Assembly: GCA_015680905.1 (NCBI GenBank)
Contig: CM027381.1
Location: forward strand, 64,345,501-64,409,500
Direction of reading: 5' to 3'
Length of the DNA: 64,000 bases
Origin: Coptis chinensis
Taxonomy: Eukaryota; Streptophyta; Magnoliopsida; Ranunculales; Ranunculaceae
Part shown: positions 36,309 through 48,238 of the stretch, one piece after another
Numbering within the stretch: the stretch's first letter is position 1
Layout of the letters: the number at the start of each line of letters is the position of its first letter
Program-made: the position numbers and the translations under genes
Notes under the pieces: model-generated
Told to the model about the DNA's origin: nothing
What the model saw: only the letters and a program-made list of their open reading frames with translations
Database searches by the model: none

Positions 36309-37493
36309 CAGTGCCGACTCGTCCATAAGGCGAGTTAGGCACAGTGGCGGAGCCAGGAGTTTACCACAGGGTGAGCCGATTAGCACTACAAATTTTCAGC
36401 ACAACTCAATTAGAGTGTACACGTGTTTTTCTTGCTTTTCTCTTTAGTGTAATATTTGTCAGTCTATTGCTTTCTTTTAAATGCAAACAGACAATTATTA
36501 TTTTATTTTGTCAATTTTTCAAAATCAAAATCATTTATAGTTCAGGTAACAAATTTTTTTAATATGAAAGAATAGGCATAACTCAAACCTACTGTACTCA
36601 TGGGAGTAAACAAGATCATGAATTGTAAAGAATAGTTCATTAAGTTGTTTGTTTTGTTAATTAATAATTTCTATAATTAAGGTGTACTATCTAATTGTCT
36701 ATACTCTATTTTTTTTTCTCTCATTTATGTTCTTCTTTTGTCAAGCCCCCATATGTTGAACAAACTTACCTAAGCACACCATCAAGTACCATATTCAGTT
36801 GAAGTGTATGTGTGATAACCCATGTGCCGTGTTTTCAAATGCTAACTAATAAAGGACGAAATTACTTTTAGACCCTTAACATATCTAACTAGAGACGCTC
36901 ATTCTATTTTATATTTGATAGGTCAAAATTGACAATATAAAGACTAATGGTATGCTCAAGCCCGCAAGGAAGTGGAAATTCTCAGTTTTACCAAGACTAA
37001 TCACTTTTTATACCAAAAATCAAGGTGAGCCAGGGCGTACCCTGGGCCCCCCTGGCTCTGCCACTGGTTAGGCAATTGCATGAGGCCTCGAGTAAGTGAA
37101 GGCCTCAAATTTCAAACAAAATTGCAAAAATGGTAAGAAAATCTCTCGCATGGAAAAAAAATAAAATAAAAAATAATCTCCTATACAAGAGGGATAAATC
37201 CCATAAAAGCCTCCTTAAACATAGACAATAATTTCTATTATGTTAAAAAACATTGCTAAAAAACCTCAAGCTTATTGGAACGTTTACTTATGTCGAATTT
37301 CCAGTAAAGTAATAAATATCTAAACTACCAAATCTTCTTACTTCCTTTCTTTACTTATTAGGGAGTTATCAAGATCTTAAGCACAAAATTCTATTAAGCA
37401 ATTGTACGTATATATAAGCAAATTTTCAAAATATTGAAGAAAAGGCCTCAACTTAGAGCTTCTGCCTAAGGCCTCACCTTGGGTCCGGGCGTG
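36309..37493. mobile_element. Outer hAT-like element
   Basis: Starts CAGTGCCGACTCGTCCATAA and ends CTTGGGTCCGGGCGTG, an imperfect inverted pair, with GCCTAAGGCCTC-type sequence inside both ends. The flanks CATAATTG (36301-36308) and CATAATTT (37494-37501) form an 8-bp target duplication with one mismatch, as expected for hAT. It has no transposase and contains a second hAT element. Confidence 0.75.
36342..37066. mobile_element. Inner hAT element with perfect 8-bp TSD
   Basis: Termini CAGTGGCGGAGCCAGG and CCTGGCTCTGCCACTG, flanked by GTTAGGCA on both sides (36334-36341 and 37067-37074). 725 bp, no transposase. The termini match the MITE in the kinase intron at 43339-43587, so both belong to one hAT family. 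Confidence 0.92.
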
Positions 37494-37562
37494 CATAATT
37501 TCCCTAAATGAAATGCTTATAAAGAGTTTATTTAATAGTTTTGGCCTTTTGGGTGCTTATCA

Positions 37563-38571
37563 TCAGCCATCACAAGAAAAATAGAGAGAACGCAATTTTG
37601 AAAAAATGAAATGAGAAAAAAATCATACCTTCAGTTGCAGACTGTAACCAAATTGGAGAGGGAGGTAGCATCATATTAAACATGTTGTGATGAAAAGTCA
37701 CAACAATACTAGTTTGAAAGCTAAAAATCTCCACTTAGTGATCCTCATACCGAATTCATGTAGTCGACTGCCTCCGAAATACAAGAATGAGGGGAACTCG
37801 AAAGTTGTAAGACAGAGTGAAATGTTGTCGCTGATGAACAAAATTCGGTTTCTGATAGTGTACAACCTCAGCTCCTCCAGTGTTGGGATTCAAGCAAGTA
37901 CATTTGGAACTCAGTTAGAGTCAGATATATTGAACCATCAAAGCATAATATAATTAATTATAAGGATCTTCCCAAACCTAAAACCCTTCAACCCCACTTC
38001 GAAAATGTTGACAAAACTTCTAAAAAAATACATTTAATATCTTACATCCACTTCACCAATTTCTTTAAAAACTCTCCCAAATTTGAAATAGAAATCTCCT
38101 TCACCGCCTTGTTAAGAGAAAATAAATCTCCCCCATCGTTTCACCATATTGAGTTACAATTGTCTTTCAGATTATCAACTTGGTAAAATCTCTAGAGATT
38201 CAGAAGCTATTACCTACAAGACTACAAACATATTGTGTTTAAATTTGAAAATGTGAGACTACCTATAAGAGCTTCTTGATGTATGAGTTGAGTGAATAAT
38301 GCAAACATTGTTTCTCTACAAGAGGTTGATGAAAGTCCCTTAGTTGAGAATTAAGCTAACCACACATAAAAAGCAAGTCGGCGAAACATACATGATACAT
38401 CACTATATAAATAATATCGTTTGTCCCAAGCAATGTCGACTGCTAGACGTACGAGTCTTACATTGTAGTCAATTGTAGCTTGAAATATTATTCAAAATTC
38501 CAACATCCAAACTCTCTGAAAAATCATCGAAATCCACTCTGTAAAACACGGGAGTACTTTTCTTCACTTAA
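37563..38571. other. Intergenic DNA with one exon-like stretch
   Basis: On the minus strand 37630-37700 reads MFNMMLPPSPIWLQSATE before a GTATGA donor. The family is not recognised. Otherwise AT-rich; it ends at the TAA target site of the Harbinger element. Confidence 0.35.
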
Positions 38572-38793
38572 GAGCATCTCTAAGTGGTGGTAGCATACTC
38601 TTCATATTTGAAGAAAAAATTTGAAGAAGTTGGTCGCAAATTTCGCCCGCAAATTCACTTGACGGGCCCACCCTGCGCGACATTGATACTGGCGCGCGCC
38701 AGTACTAATGGCGCGTGCTATCAAATACAAAGTCCAAACTTTTACAAAATTGCTTCATTCTCACCCCAACACTCCAAAACTATCTCCACAACT

Positions 38794-39302
38794 ATGACTT
38801 CTTCTTCATCATTGCAAAAAACTAGCCAACATACCGATGTTGCTGAATCAACTCAACAATCCTGTTATTTTGATACACTTTATCAAGAGAGGTGCCAAAT
38901 TTGCATCTCAAAAAAATACCTTGCGTTATCATGCAAGTATTTGAACAAAATGTGTCCTAAAGCACCACATTATCAAGGTTATATGCTCATACATAGAAGT
39001 TTCAACGAAGATGGTGAAAAAGTCAAATTTTTGAAATGTCCAAATGGTATATGTCCTGGTATGGAATATATATATATATATATGGAGACAGTTTGTTGAT
39101 ATGCACGTGTTGTGGCGAGGATGATCATTGATATAGATATTGCCCATATGCACAAATATCATGCCCAAATGGTTGTGATGGTGTTAGAGAGCTGAAAAAA
39201 TATGCGAACCTTGAAGGAAAAGGTCTTGATCTATTAAAGTGTTTAGTGTGTGGAAAATGTGAGTGGTTAGGTGTTGTAATGGAAAAGGTTAAGAGTAGTT
39301 AG
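38794..39302 (+). pseudogene. Harbinger second ORF, cysteine-rich, frameshifted
   Basis: Starts MTSSSSLQKTSQHTDVAEST and has cysteine clusters: RCQICISKKYLALSC, NKMCPKAPHYQGYMLIHRS, VKFLKCPNGICPG. After a (TA)n run at about 39066-39081 the frame changes and continues as LICTCCGEDDH, YCPYAQISCPNGCDG and GLDLLKCLVCGKCEWLG to TAG at 39302, with one more stop. The repeated LKC..C/CPNG..G wording suggests two zinc-binding modules, somewhat like GRF fingers. Harbinger elements usually pair the transposase with a Myb/SANT-like protein, which this does not resemble. The (TA)n expansion is a likely cause of the shift. Confidence 0.65.
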
Positions 39303-39638
39303 AGTGTTGTAATGTGAGTGATTAATGTTAATCATTTTATTTTCTATGACTATGTAATTTTTTTTTAATATGAATAAACTTTAATTTTATATAAATATAT
39401 ATTAGTTTAAATTAATATATATATATAATAAAATAGAAATTGATTAACATTGTTTATTGATGATTAAAAATAAATATGCATGTACGAAATTAAATTACAA
39501 CAATCAACGTCGATCACCACTAATGCTCCATAGATGCTCGACAAGTTCGCTTTTAAGTCTATCATGTATAGTCTTTGATTGAACTCGTAGAGTCCCCTCC
39601 ATGTAGTGTTCTCGAGTAGGTGGGATTTGTGGTTGCCC

Positions 39639-40861
39639 TTATGGATCAGAAATGTACCTTCTCATTTCATAACTTTTATTTTTAGCTCCGATTATCATAT
39701 TGTGCAATATGATACATGCTCTCATAACAGTACCCATTGTCTCCACATGCCATAATTTGCAAGCTTTTGCCAAAATCCCAAATTTAGATTGCAAAACCCC
39801 AAAAGCTCTTTCAATATATTTCCTTGTAACTTCTTGCATCGTTGCGAACCACTTCGTCTTTAGAGCATTAGGGTTTGAAATTATTTGTATAAATGCCGCA
39901 TAGTCAGGATAGATACCATCAGCTAAATAATAACCCATATTATAGCTATGTTGATTTACATCAAAATAAACAGGTGGAGAAGTACCATTGATCACGTGCT
40001 CAAATACTGGCGAGTTGTCCAACACGTTGATGTCATTGTGTGACCCTGGCATCCCAAAGAAAGAATGCCATATCCACAAGTCTTCGGTTGCAACAGCTTC
40101 GAGAATAACAGATAGTCTTCCAGAACGACCACTATAAGCACTTTGCCATCCAGTTGGACAATTATGTCATTCCCAATGCATACAATCAATGCTTCCCAAC
40201 ATACCCGCCATCCACGTATGGTAGAATGTGCAAGCAAGTGTTCTGTATCTGCAATATTTGGCCTTCGCAAGTAGACTAAATCGTACAATTTGATAATTGC
40301 ATCACAGAAATGCCTCAATGCTTAATTGCAAGTATCCTTGGAAATGTATAATTGATCGTCCAATTGATCAGCCACCGTACCATAACCAAGAATACGCAAA
40401 GCTAGAGCCACCTTGATCAGAGAATCTATACCAGGTTTACCAGCATTGTTAAATTTAGGCTGAAAGTACTTAAAATGAGTCTGAATATCGTTGAAGATGT
40501 AAAGAAAGAAAGATTTTTTCATACGAAAGCTCCGTTTGAAATCCTCTTTCGGAAAGACAGGACGATCGACGAAGTAGTTGGCTTTCAAGATTTCCAAAGT
40601 CAGAGCATAGTTTCTATGTTTCACTTTTCGACCCTTCTTTGAACCACCATGTGGTGCCTTCGGAACATGTAGTTGTGCTTGTGCAAGTACAGCCAAATGG
40701 TGCTTCATAAGGAGAATGACGTTAACAAATTCTTCATCAAGACTATCTACCGAGTCTTCCGCTGGAGAAGATGAAGAAGAAGACGACGATGAAGATGAAG
40801 ATGAAGATGAAGATGAAGATGAAGATTGAAGGGAAAACATTTCATACACTTCATGATTCAT
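39639..40861 (-). pseudogene. PIF/Harbinger DDE transposase, broken
   Basis: Starts MNHEVYEMFSLQ followed by a serine run from a GAT/GAA microsatellite. The helix-turn-helix-like region reads FKRSFRMKKSFFLYIFNDIQ. The DDE_4 nuclease core has MLGSIDCMHWE (first Asp), YYLADGIYPDYAAFIQ (second Asp) and VTRKYIERAFGVLQSKFGIL (Glu). All three catalytic residues are still encoded. Breaks: TAA after KDTCN, a frameshift near 40210, and TGA where family members have Trp (HWE*HNCP). It ends RRYISDP. ALP1/HARBI1 are domesticated relatives, but intact element ends here show a transposon copy. Confidence 0.9.
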
Positions 40862-41286
40862 TTTTTGGCAATGTGTGTGTGTGTTGTTTGTTAAGGATTG
40901 ATGTGAAATGGTTAAGTTGTTTGATAAAAATGTTTGAGTTGAGAGTGTATGTAAAATAAAGAAGGAAATGAGTGTAGATATAGTTGGTAGAAATCTGGCC
41001 GTTTTTTGCTCGTTTTTTTCCCGTTGGAGCACGTGACAGTAGGAGTGACGCGCCGTAGTTGTGGTCAAAGTCAAAAAAATGGGGCGACATTAGTACTGGC
41101 ACCCGACATTACTATTGTCGTTTCGCATCCGCATCCAAATTGTCAAATTTGCGAACAAGAATGCGAACAGACATGTTATGCGACTATGAATGAGACCAAT
41201 TAGAGATCAAATTCCGAAAAATTCCGAATTTTTTCTTCAAATATGAAGAAAAATACATATTATACTACCACCTAGAGATGCTCTAA

Positions 41287-41722
41287 GTCCTCCGACACAT
41301 TAGTATCCAATAAAAACTCAAACACTACAGTTTAACTGCCCAAATTTGCCACGTTTTGATTTTCTCTCACCTGCCCGAACTAACTTTACCCATTCTTCTC
41401 TCTCTTCTGTAAACTCTCTTACCTGAGCTTTTTGAGTAGCAAAGCAATCTCTTTTCTCTCTCTCTTACATTCTGGGCAGGCAAAAATCTACTTCCCCATT
41501 TTTTCCACTTCATTTTAAGATGTCACTCAACTAGTTTTTTTCTAACTACATAAAAAAAAATATCCTTTTTTCAAACTTCATTTTAAGTTTAGCTGCAAAA
41601 TTTACTTAGTTCATGGGCTTTTAGATTCAGTAAAGATTCTGTTTGACTTTAAAGATTTTAGCTTTATAGATTGTGTTGAGAATTGAGAAATTTGAAATAA
41701 ATGGTATTTTGAGTTTTTGAAG
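41287..41722 (+). promoter_or_regulatory. Promoter / 5' UTR of the kinase gene
   Basis: CT-rich leader (TTCTCTCTCTTCTG, CTCTTTTCTCTCTCTCTTAC at about 41395-41465), typical of plant 5' UTRs, lies between the Harbinger target duplication and the start codon. No clear TATA box is seen, so upstream promoter elements may lie in or have been displaced by the transposon. Confidence 0.5.
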
Positions 41723-44700
41723 ATGGGATTATTAGTACCTGAAGATATTCAAGTGGAAGTGTCGAAGTCGAAAGGGAAGGAGAAAGATGGTCTTCAGTTG
41801 GAAGGGTGGGATGTGTCAAAAAAGAAGAAGAAGAAGAAGAAACCTGGATGTTGGTTTAAGTTTAGGTTTATGAGAAGTTGTTTATCTTCAAGATCTAAAG
41901 TCAATAGTTCGATAAGCGGGGCCAGCACTAACTGTGGTAATAATACTTATGTTTATTGCTGTTGATCATACCATTTTAATTTTATGTACTCACTTGTTTA
42001 GGTTTTGAGTAATTACTTTTTAAGTTTTAAGCTTATGGATAATTAGTTTATTCAAAGATTCTTTTCTTCTGATAATTAGTGTTTTAAGAAAACTGAACCC
42101 ATTGGTTTCAAAATAGGTTCTTCATTGCTTAGCATTTTTTGGTGAATGATATCCACTTTGTTAAAAATTATATATTATGAAAATAAACAAAATATGAAAA
42201 TAAACCGTTAAAATATATTTGGGGCAATAAATTTAATTTATTTTTTGATAATCCATCTCTTCTTCAAATATAATATATATTTTGTTTAATTTAGGAAAAT
42301 AATAGCATGAATTGAATTTTGCAAACATGTTTTTAGATTCCTTTTTAGATTCGGCCATTAGTGATTTAATTCAAAGTTAGTGATTTAATTCAAAGTTCGA
42401 CATTTTGGTAATAACCATTTCAGTATGGCATGTTTAGTAGTAGTAATTGTACATGCACAACCTCATGGATTCTTATAGTCAATTGTTTTAGCCTATGAAT
42501 ACTCCGTGTGCCTCCGACAGTAAGTTAGTCTTAAACATGAATTTTAGCGTACAGACATGGTCTTTAGACAATTTCATTACTGACTATGTTGTGGAAGTAA
42601 CATGAACCTTTCTTAGCAATGAATGTGCCTTCACCACTGGTCTCCACATTTCATGCCTTTGCCGTTGGTTTACAATTTTACTTGTAATTAAAATTCAGTT
42701 CTGCTGTGGTCAATATAGCTTGAAAATTCAAATGTGTTTAAACAAACTCGTCATTTGAGTATGCATCTGTCATTCAGTTGTACTTTTATGCTAAGTTACA
42801 TTGACATGGACACGTGTGTCAGTATCCGACACGGATACGGAGTGTCTGACACAGCAAAATATCAAAAACCAAGGTACATCACACACAATATGTGTCTGTG
42901 TGTGTCCGACATGGACACGTGGATATATATCCGACACAAATTATTTTTGAAATATGGCGTGTCCATGTAACATAGTTTTTATGTATTGATAATTCTACGT
43001 CAGTTGTCTTGAGAATGCATTTCACATTACTTGTGCATAACCCATGAAGCTATAACATCTCCATTCTACTTTGTCAGTCTTTAACAGGCCATGTTTTACT
43101 TACTATACCATCCATTCACACTCTGATAATAAATCAATGGCATTATGTACTTTTTCAACTTCCACTTCACGTGTTTTAAACATAATTGTACTCACAACGT
43201 TCTGTCATATTGTTGTGCTGGTCACTTGACACTGCGTTTGGATGGTATCATGGTCTTTTGTATGAGAGATGGAATAGAGAAAGATTGAGGAAGTGATCAT
43301 ATTCTTTTTCTGGAAGATCCATTATTAGGTGATAGGCCCAGTGGCGGAGCTATGTGGAAGCCAGGTAGGGCATAGGCCCTCCCTGAACATGTGACAAAAA
43401 AAAGTAGTAGTACTTGTTTAAGCCCATAGTGCTACTTGTTTGCCTTCTCAGATGTATAGCTATTTTGCTTACCATGCCTTCTCAGTGTATATTGTTCCAC
43501 AGTGTAAAAAAAGCAAGTACTTGTTTAGGTTCCGTAGTGTACTAAGCACTAGGCCCCCTCTGGAGACAATTCCTGGCTCCGCCACTGGATAGGCCCCTTA
43601 GCATTGTATGTGAGGTTTTTTATTTTTATTTTTTTTCCTACTCTGTTCTACCTCCAAAAGGTTTCAACCAGTGAATTTATGGTTAGGAGAAATGGATCTA
43701 TTCCTTGAACCCTTGGCCTCCAATGATTGGGAGATTTATGTCTTAGCCTCTCTTATATTAGATTCAAAGAGGTCTCTTCATCCAGCCATGGGTTTTCGCA
43801 GTCTTTGCTCTTTGATTAGGACTATGTACCTTAGTGTAGACTCTATTCGTAATTCCCCTGGCTTGGGATTTGGTTATCAAGTCCATTCAAAGGTTGCCGT
43901 CTATTCTTGTTGTATGGCTTTGGAATGTATTCTAGGCTCCTTTTGAGTGTACAATCTAAGGAGAAAAAGAGAGAATACAATACTTAACTTTTTTCTCTCC
44001 ATGGTGTACACAAGATGGCGAGGCCATGTCTGCTGTGCTATTATCTTGTTCATTTCTAGGAAAGGTTGGTACTTCTTTAACTTGGATTCCATCATGGATT
44101 AGTTAAGGTAGGTCGGAAGCTTTCTCACCTTTTGTTACATGGATCCCACTCTTTCCAAAGGTTAAATGAATAGGAGATTTTGTCCCGTGAGAAATTCTGT
44201 AGGGTCTTAATTTAGAGAGCTGTAGTTGCATTTTGATGACATTTTAGGTGGACAGGTGAATATCAGTTTCTCCATAAAAGGCTTGTTATAGGGAAAATAT
44301 TTGGGTATTTTAGAGTGATTTTTTGACTGTTTAGTGGCTAGGTGGACCAGGTACTGTATTAAGTACTACTACTATGCTGTAGTGATCTCCTCTCTGGTAA
44401 TTCAATTGAATAATATGTCAACCTTAATCTTAACCAAAATTTATCTTTTCATACCAAGTCCGCCTCCCTTACCATATTGATGATTTATATTGCTGTACTT
44501 GAGATAGAGAATGGTTCTGGTTTTCTTTGGAGAGTTTAGTTTATTTTCAGTTGATTGTATCTTTAACTTTTTAGTTTCATGATTCAATAAATATGTTACC
44601 GGGCAATGTTAAGAGTATGTTTAATACCAGTATCACTACTAAGCAAATAAAAGTATAATGTTATAGTGACTGAACCATTTAATGGATTGTTGTGTGACTA

Positions 44701-47700
44701 GCGGAAAGTAAATCTATAAACGGCGATACAGTTGCTCCGCCACTATCTTCTACAGCCACAAGTAATGCAGAAAGCAACCCATCCACTCCCAAAATGGGTG
44801 AGGAACTAAAAATTGCATCTCAGCTTCGGAAGTTCACAAACAATGAGCTTAAATCAGCAACGAGGAACTTCAGACCAGACACTATGCTGGGTGAAGGTGG
44901 ATTTGGTTGTGTTTTCAAGGGATGGATTGAGGAGAATGGAACTGCTGCAGCGAAACCTGGCACCGGCCTTACAGTTGCAGTTAAAACCCTCAATCACGAT
45001 GGACTTCAGGGTCATAAAGAGTGGCTGGTATGCATTTTTCATTATTTAATCACTTTGTACCTACAGGTTTGATCAATAAATACATACTTTTTTCTTGGGA
45101 GCATACCATGTATATTGATACACTAATACATTATTTTTCTTGTAGGCCGAAGTTAATTTTCTTGGCGACCTCCTCCATCCTAATTTGGTTAAATTGATCG
45201 GTTACTGCATTGAAGGCGATCAAAGAATGTTAGTGTATGAATTCATGCCTCGAGGAAGCCTGGAGAATCATCTATTCAGGAGTATGTTACTATTCATATC
45301 TCAGTTCATGCAATTGTGTTTGTTTGCGTTGTTTCTGGACAGGCTAACTTAGTAACTCTGAAGTTTATGCACATCGTTTAGACTTCAGGCGGTTACCTTA
45401 ATACCTTGCTAAGGGGGTGTTTCTTTGTACTTGGTGTAAAAACGTGAATTCTATTTATATTTTTGGCTGTAATCTTTATTATTCTCCACTTGTCTATTCT
45501 CCGCATGTCTCTTTATTATTTTGCAGAGATGTATAAAGATTACAGCCAAAAATAGAAATGAACTCATGTATTTACACTTGGGCTCTCTACTCTTAGGTTA
45601 AATAATGGTGACAGGATGATAAGCAAAGGGCCTAGCACATGGTCAGACCTAGAATTGCCCATGGAGAAGCATGACTAGGTTCAAAACGGTGATGCGGAGT
45701 GCATTCATCCAGAGAGCATTAGTAACTTGAACTTATTTGACCTTTGATATTGTCATTAGTGGGCAATGTTGGGTATGGGTGTGATTGGGTGGGAGTCTTT
45801 GGTCCTGAAAATTAGCTCTGGCTAATTCTTTTGGGTGTTAATGTACTTTCTACAGCTATATCACTGTATTACTCTTTATCGATCACATATAAAAAACTGT
45901 AAAAAAAAAAGAAGATAAAAGGAGAGTAAGCATACCCACATAACTTATGCTCACAACACTTGGATAATTTCTATTTTGGGAAGTCAACTACATCAGCTAT
46001 GCACCATATGAATATAAATGTTAAGCTCTTTAATTAATTAAGAGACCTTTATTTGAGATTGCTTGTTACACTATCGGTACTTGCTCTCTGATATTATTTA
46101 GTGTACCGTTGTTTCTTCACTGTTCTGTTGTTTAACGTTCTATGGTAACAACCATTTTATACTCAGAAGGGTCCTTGCCTCTCCCGTGGTCCATCCGAAT
46201 GAAAATTGCGATTGGTGCTGCAAAGGGACTAGCTTTTCTTCATGAAGAAGCAGAAAGGCCAGTAATATATCGTGATTTTAAATCATCAAACATCTTATTA
46301 GATGCGGTACTAACTACGACTCGAAAGCAAATTTAATTTAGTAAATGATAGGATCTCCTCTGATAACCCACTTTTTTAGGAATATAATGCAAAGCTTTCC
46401 GATTTCGGACTTGCGAAAGATGGTCCAGAGGGAGATAAGACTCACGTATCTACTAGAGTGATGGGAACTTATGGCTATGCAGCTCCAGAGTATGTGATGA
46501 CAGGTAATTATCCTTACTGGACTTTTGGTGCTCTTCGTTGTTGTTCCTTTTCACACAAGTGACTGTTGATCTGTTGTCCCCTAATATGTTCATACTGATG
46601 CCCAGTGTCCTTTGTTGAAGTATTCTCTTTGTTTCTCGTAATGTTACTGGAACTGCAAGAGTGAAGAAAATTGGTTTTTAACTTTTTATTAGTAGAACTA
46701 CAGGCTTGAGATGACTGCTTCATAGTTTTTACCCTTGTTAATGTTATCCTGTACTGACTTATAAGGTTGCGGTTGTTTCCATATTTCCATATTTCCCTAA
46801 TTCCATTTGTTCTTTGACTTCTTTCCCAGGATGGCATCCTTTTTTACTTACTTACCATCTCGCATTACATTGAACCCAACAACAATCTTTCTCTTTCTCA
46901 ATTATGTTAGTTGTACATCTAAAACTTGCATGAAGTTTAGTCTGTCCAATTCACAGCGATTGAATCTTATTTCCTTTTACTGGTCACATATATTTTCTTG
47001 TTTCTGTCGCTACTTGCACTTTTGGAGTCAGATGGCATGAAATTGATCATATACCTCTGAGACCTAAATATCTACTTATTCCCCAATGTAGTTTAATTTG
47101 TGATATACTGTTTGTAGATAAACCATCTGATGACACAGAAACGAAGGAGTGAGATTACTGTGAGAGAATAATAATTCCTTAGAAATAATTAAATTTAAGC
47201 GAATGAGAACTGAGGTGGCTTACTAGATGAGGCGAGGCAGGGGGTAAGCCTCTATATTTTTCCAAGAATGTGTAAGAAGTTACAAAGTGTCAGAAACTTA
47301 CCTTAAATCATAAAAAAGATTATGGGCTTTATGATTCGTTGTCTCAAATTATTTTGCTCATGAGGGGGCAGGAAATAGCATAATTATGTTGCAAGTCAAG
47401 ACGTTGCAATCAAGACGTCAATTAGTTAGTCTAAAAACAATTTCTTTGGTTTTCTCCTTAAAAGATTGTGATGGCTTTGTAAAAAATTACTATATTTTTA
47501 CAAGTAGATGGCCGAGTTTTAGAACTTTTATTGTTTGTTTGTAGTCAAAATTCTCAATTATCAAAGCATAGGTTCAAGTTCACTTGGACTGGCTGTAATC
47601 CAATAACTTAGCTCATGTATATCTTTGATGATTTGCGTTAGGACAATGTATATGTTGTGATATGGTACTTCTCTTTGACTCACTCGAGGAAAATTGAGTC

Positions 47701-48238
47701 AATCTCTTTTTCAGGGCATCTGACATCAAGGAGTGATGTCTACAGTTTTGGGGTTGTCTTACTTGAAATGCTAACTGGCCGAAGATCCATGGACAAAAAT
47801 CGGCCAAATGGGGAGCACAACCTGGTGGAATGGGCACGGCCACATCTTGGTGACAGACGTCGTTTTTTTCGGCTTATAGACCCCCGTCTTGAAGGCCACT
47901 TCTCTATCAAAGGGGCACAGAAGGCTGCCCAGCTAGCCCATCATTGCCTTAGCAGGGACCCTAAAGCCAGACCTTTAATGAGTGAAGTTGTTGAGGCCTT
48001 GAAGCCTCTTTTGAATCTCAAGGACATGGCAAGCTCTTCTCAGTATTTCCAGACCATGCAAGCAGAGCGTGCAGGGGCCAACAACTTAAATGCTAGAAAT
48101 GGCCTGAGATCGCCTGCAGTATCTCTATCAAGAAATGGGCAACCAATGAGGAGCCCCTCAATCTCAAAAGGTTCACAGGCTTCACCATACCACTATCACT
48201 ACCAGAGGTCGCCAAGGACAAATGGTAAACAGTCATAG
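41723..48238 (+). CDS. PBL34/35/36-type receptor-like cytoplasmic kinase
   Basis: Six exons: 41723-41936, 44702-45027, 45146-45281, 46170-46306, 46380-46503, 47715-48238. All have GT/AG borders and the phases add up to 486 residues, close to Arabidopsis PBL34. The N terminus has Gly2, a poly-Lys run and [12 protein letters not shown]. The kinase domain has [12 protein letters not shown] (about residue 133), VAVKTL (about 163), [14 protein letters not shown] (RD type), [31 protein letters not shown] and [20 protein letters not shown]. The tail is Ser/Pro-rich. RLCK VII kinases relay signals from plasma-membrane immune receptors; PBL34-36 act in fatty-acid/LPS sensing in Arabidopsis. That receptor is Brassicaceae-specific, so the partner here is unknown. 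Start chosen as the first ATG before the conserved N terminus. Confidence 0.95.
42795..42970. repeat. Short inverted-repeat element in kinase intron 1
   Basis: TTACATTGACATGGACACG at 42795 faces CGTGTCCATGTAA ending at 42970. Between are several TGTGTCCGACA/TGTCGGACACA-type copies. No coding capacity; target duplication unclear. Probably a MITE remnant. Confidence 0.55.
43339..43587. mobile_element. hAT MITE in kinase intron 1
   Basis: Termini CAGTGGCGGAGC and GCTCCGCCACTG, 249 bp, flanked by GATAGGCC on both sides (43331-43338 and 43588-43595), a perfect 8-bp target duplication. No coding capacity. It shares its ends with the hAT element at 36342-37066. It lies in the 2.77-kb first intron and would be spliced out. 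Confidence 0.93.

Larger units (their letters stand above)
34990..37562 (-). mobile_element. Second minus-strand LTR, split by hAT elements
   Basis: The right edge reads TGATAAGCACCCAAAAGGCC on the minus strand. Leftward blocks around 35270-35540 (CTATCTCTAGACAATAATCA, CACCTATCTCTAGGTAAAAT) correspond to those in the other LTRs of this group. A long (TA)n tract lies at 35622-35690. An outer hAT element (36309-37493) interrupts it, and removing that joins CATAATTT to the sequence left of it. The left boundary (about 34990) is approximate. Confidence 0.55.
38572..41283 (-). mobile_element. PIF/Harbinger element
   Basis: Inverted termini GAGCATCTCTAAGTGGTGGT and, on the other strand, GAGCATCTCTAGGTGGTAGT; both continue into TCTTCATATTTGAAGAAAAA. 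TAA flanks both ends (38569-38571 and 41284-41286), the Harbinger target duplication. It encodes a broken DDE transposase (minus strand) and a cysteine-rich second ORF (plus strand), transcribed toward each other. 2712 bp. It lies directly upstream of the kinase gene, 437 bp between its target duplication and the ATG. Confidence 0.93.

Noticed and set aside
38584-38793. N-terminal extension of the plus-strand Harbinger ORF
   Set aside because: It begins inside the terminal inverted repeat; MTSSSSLQK at 38794 is a more natural start.
44813-45049. Alternative frame over kinase exon 2
   Set aside because: Shadow of the kinase frame, which has conserved motifs and consistent splice phases.
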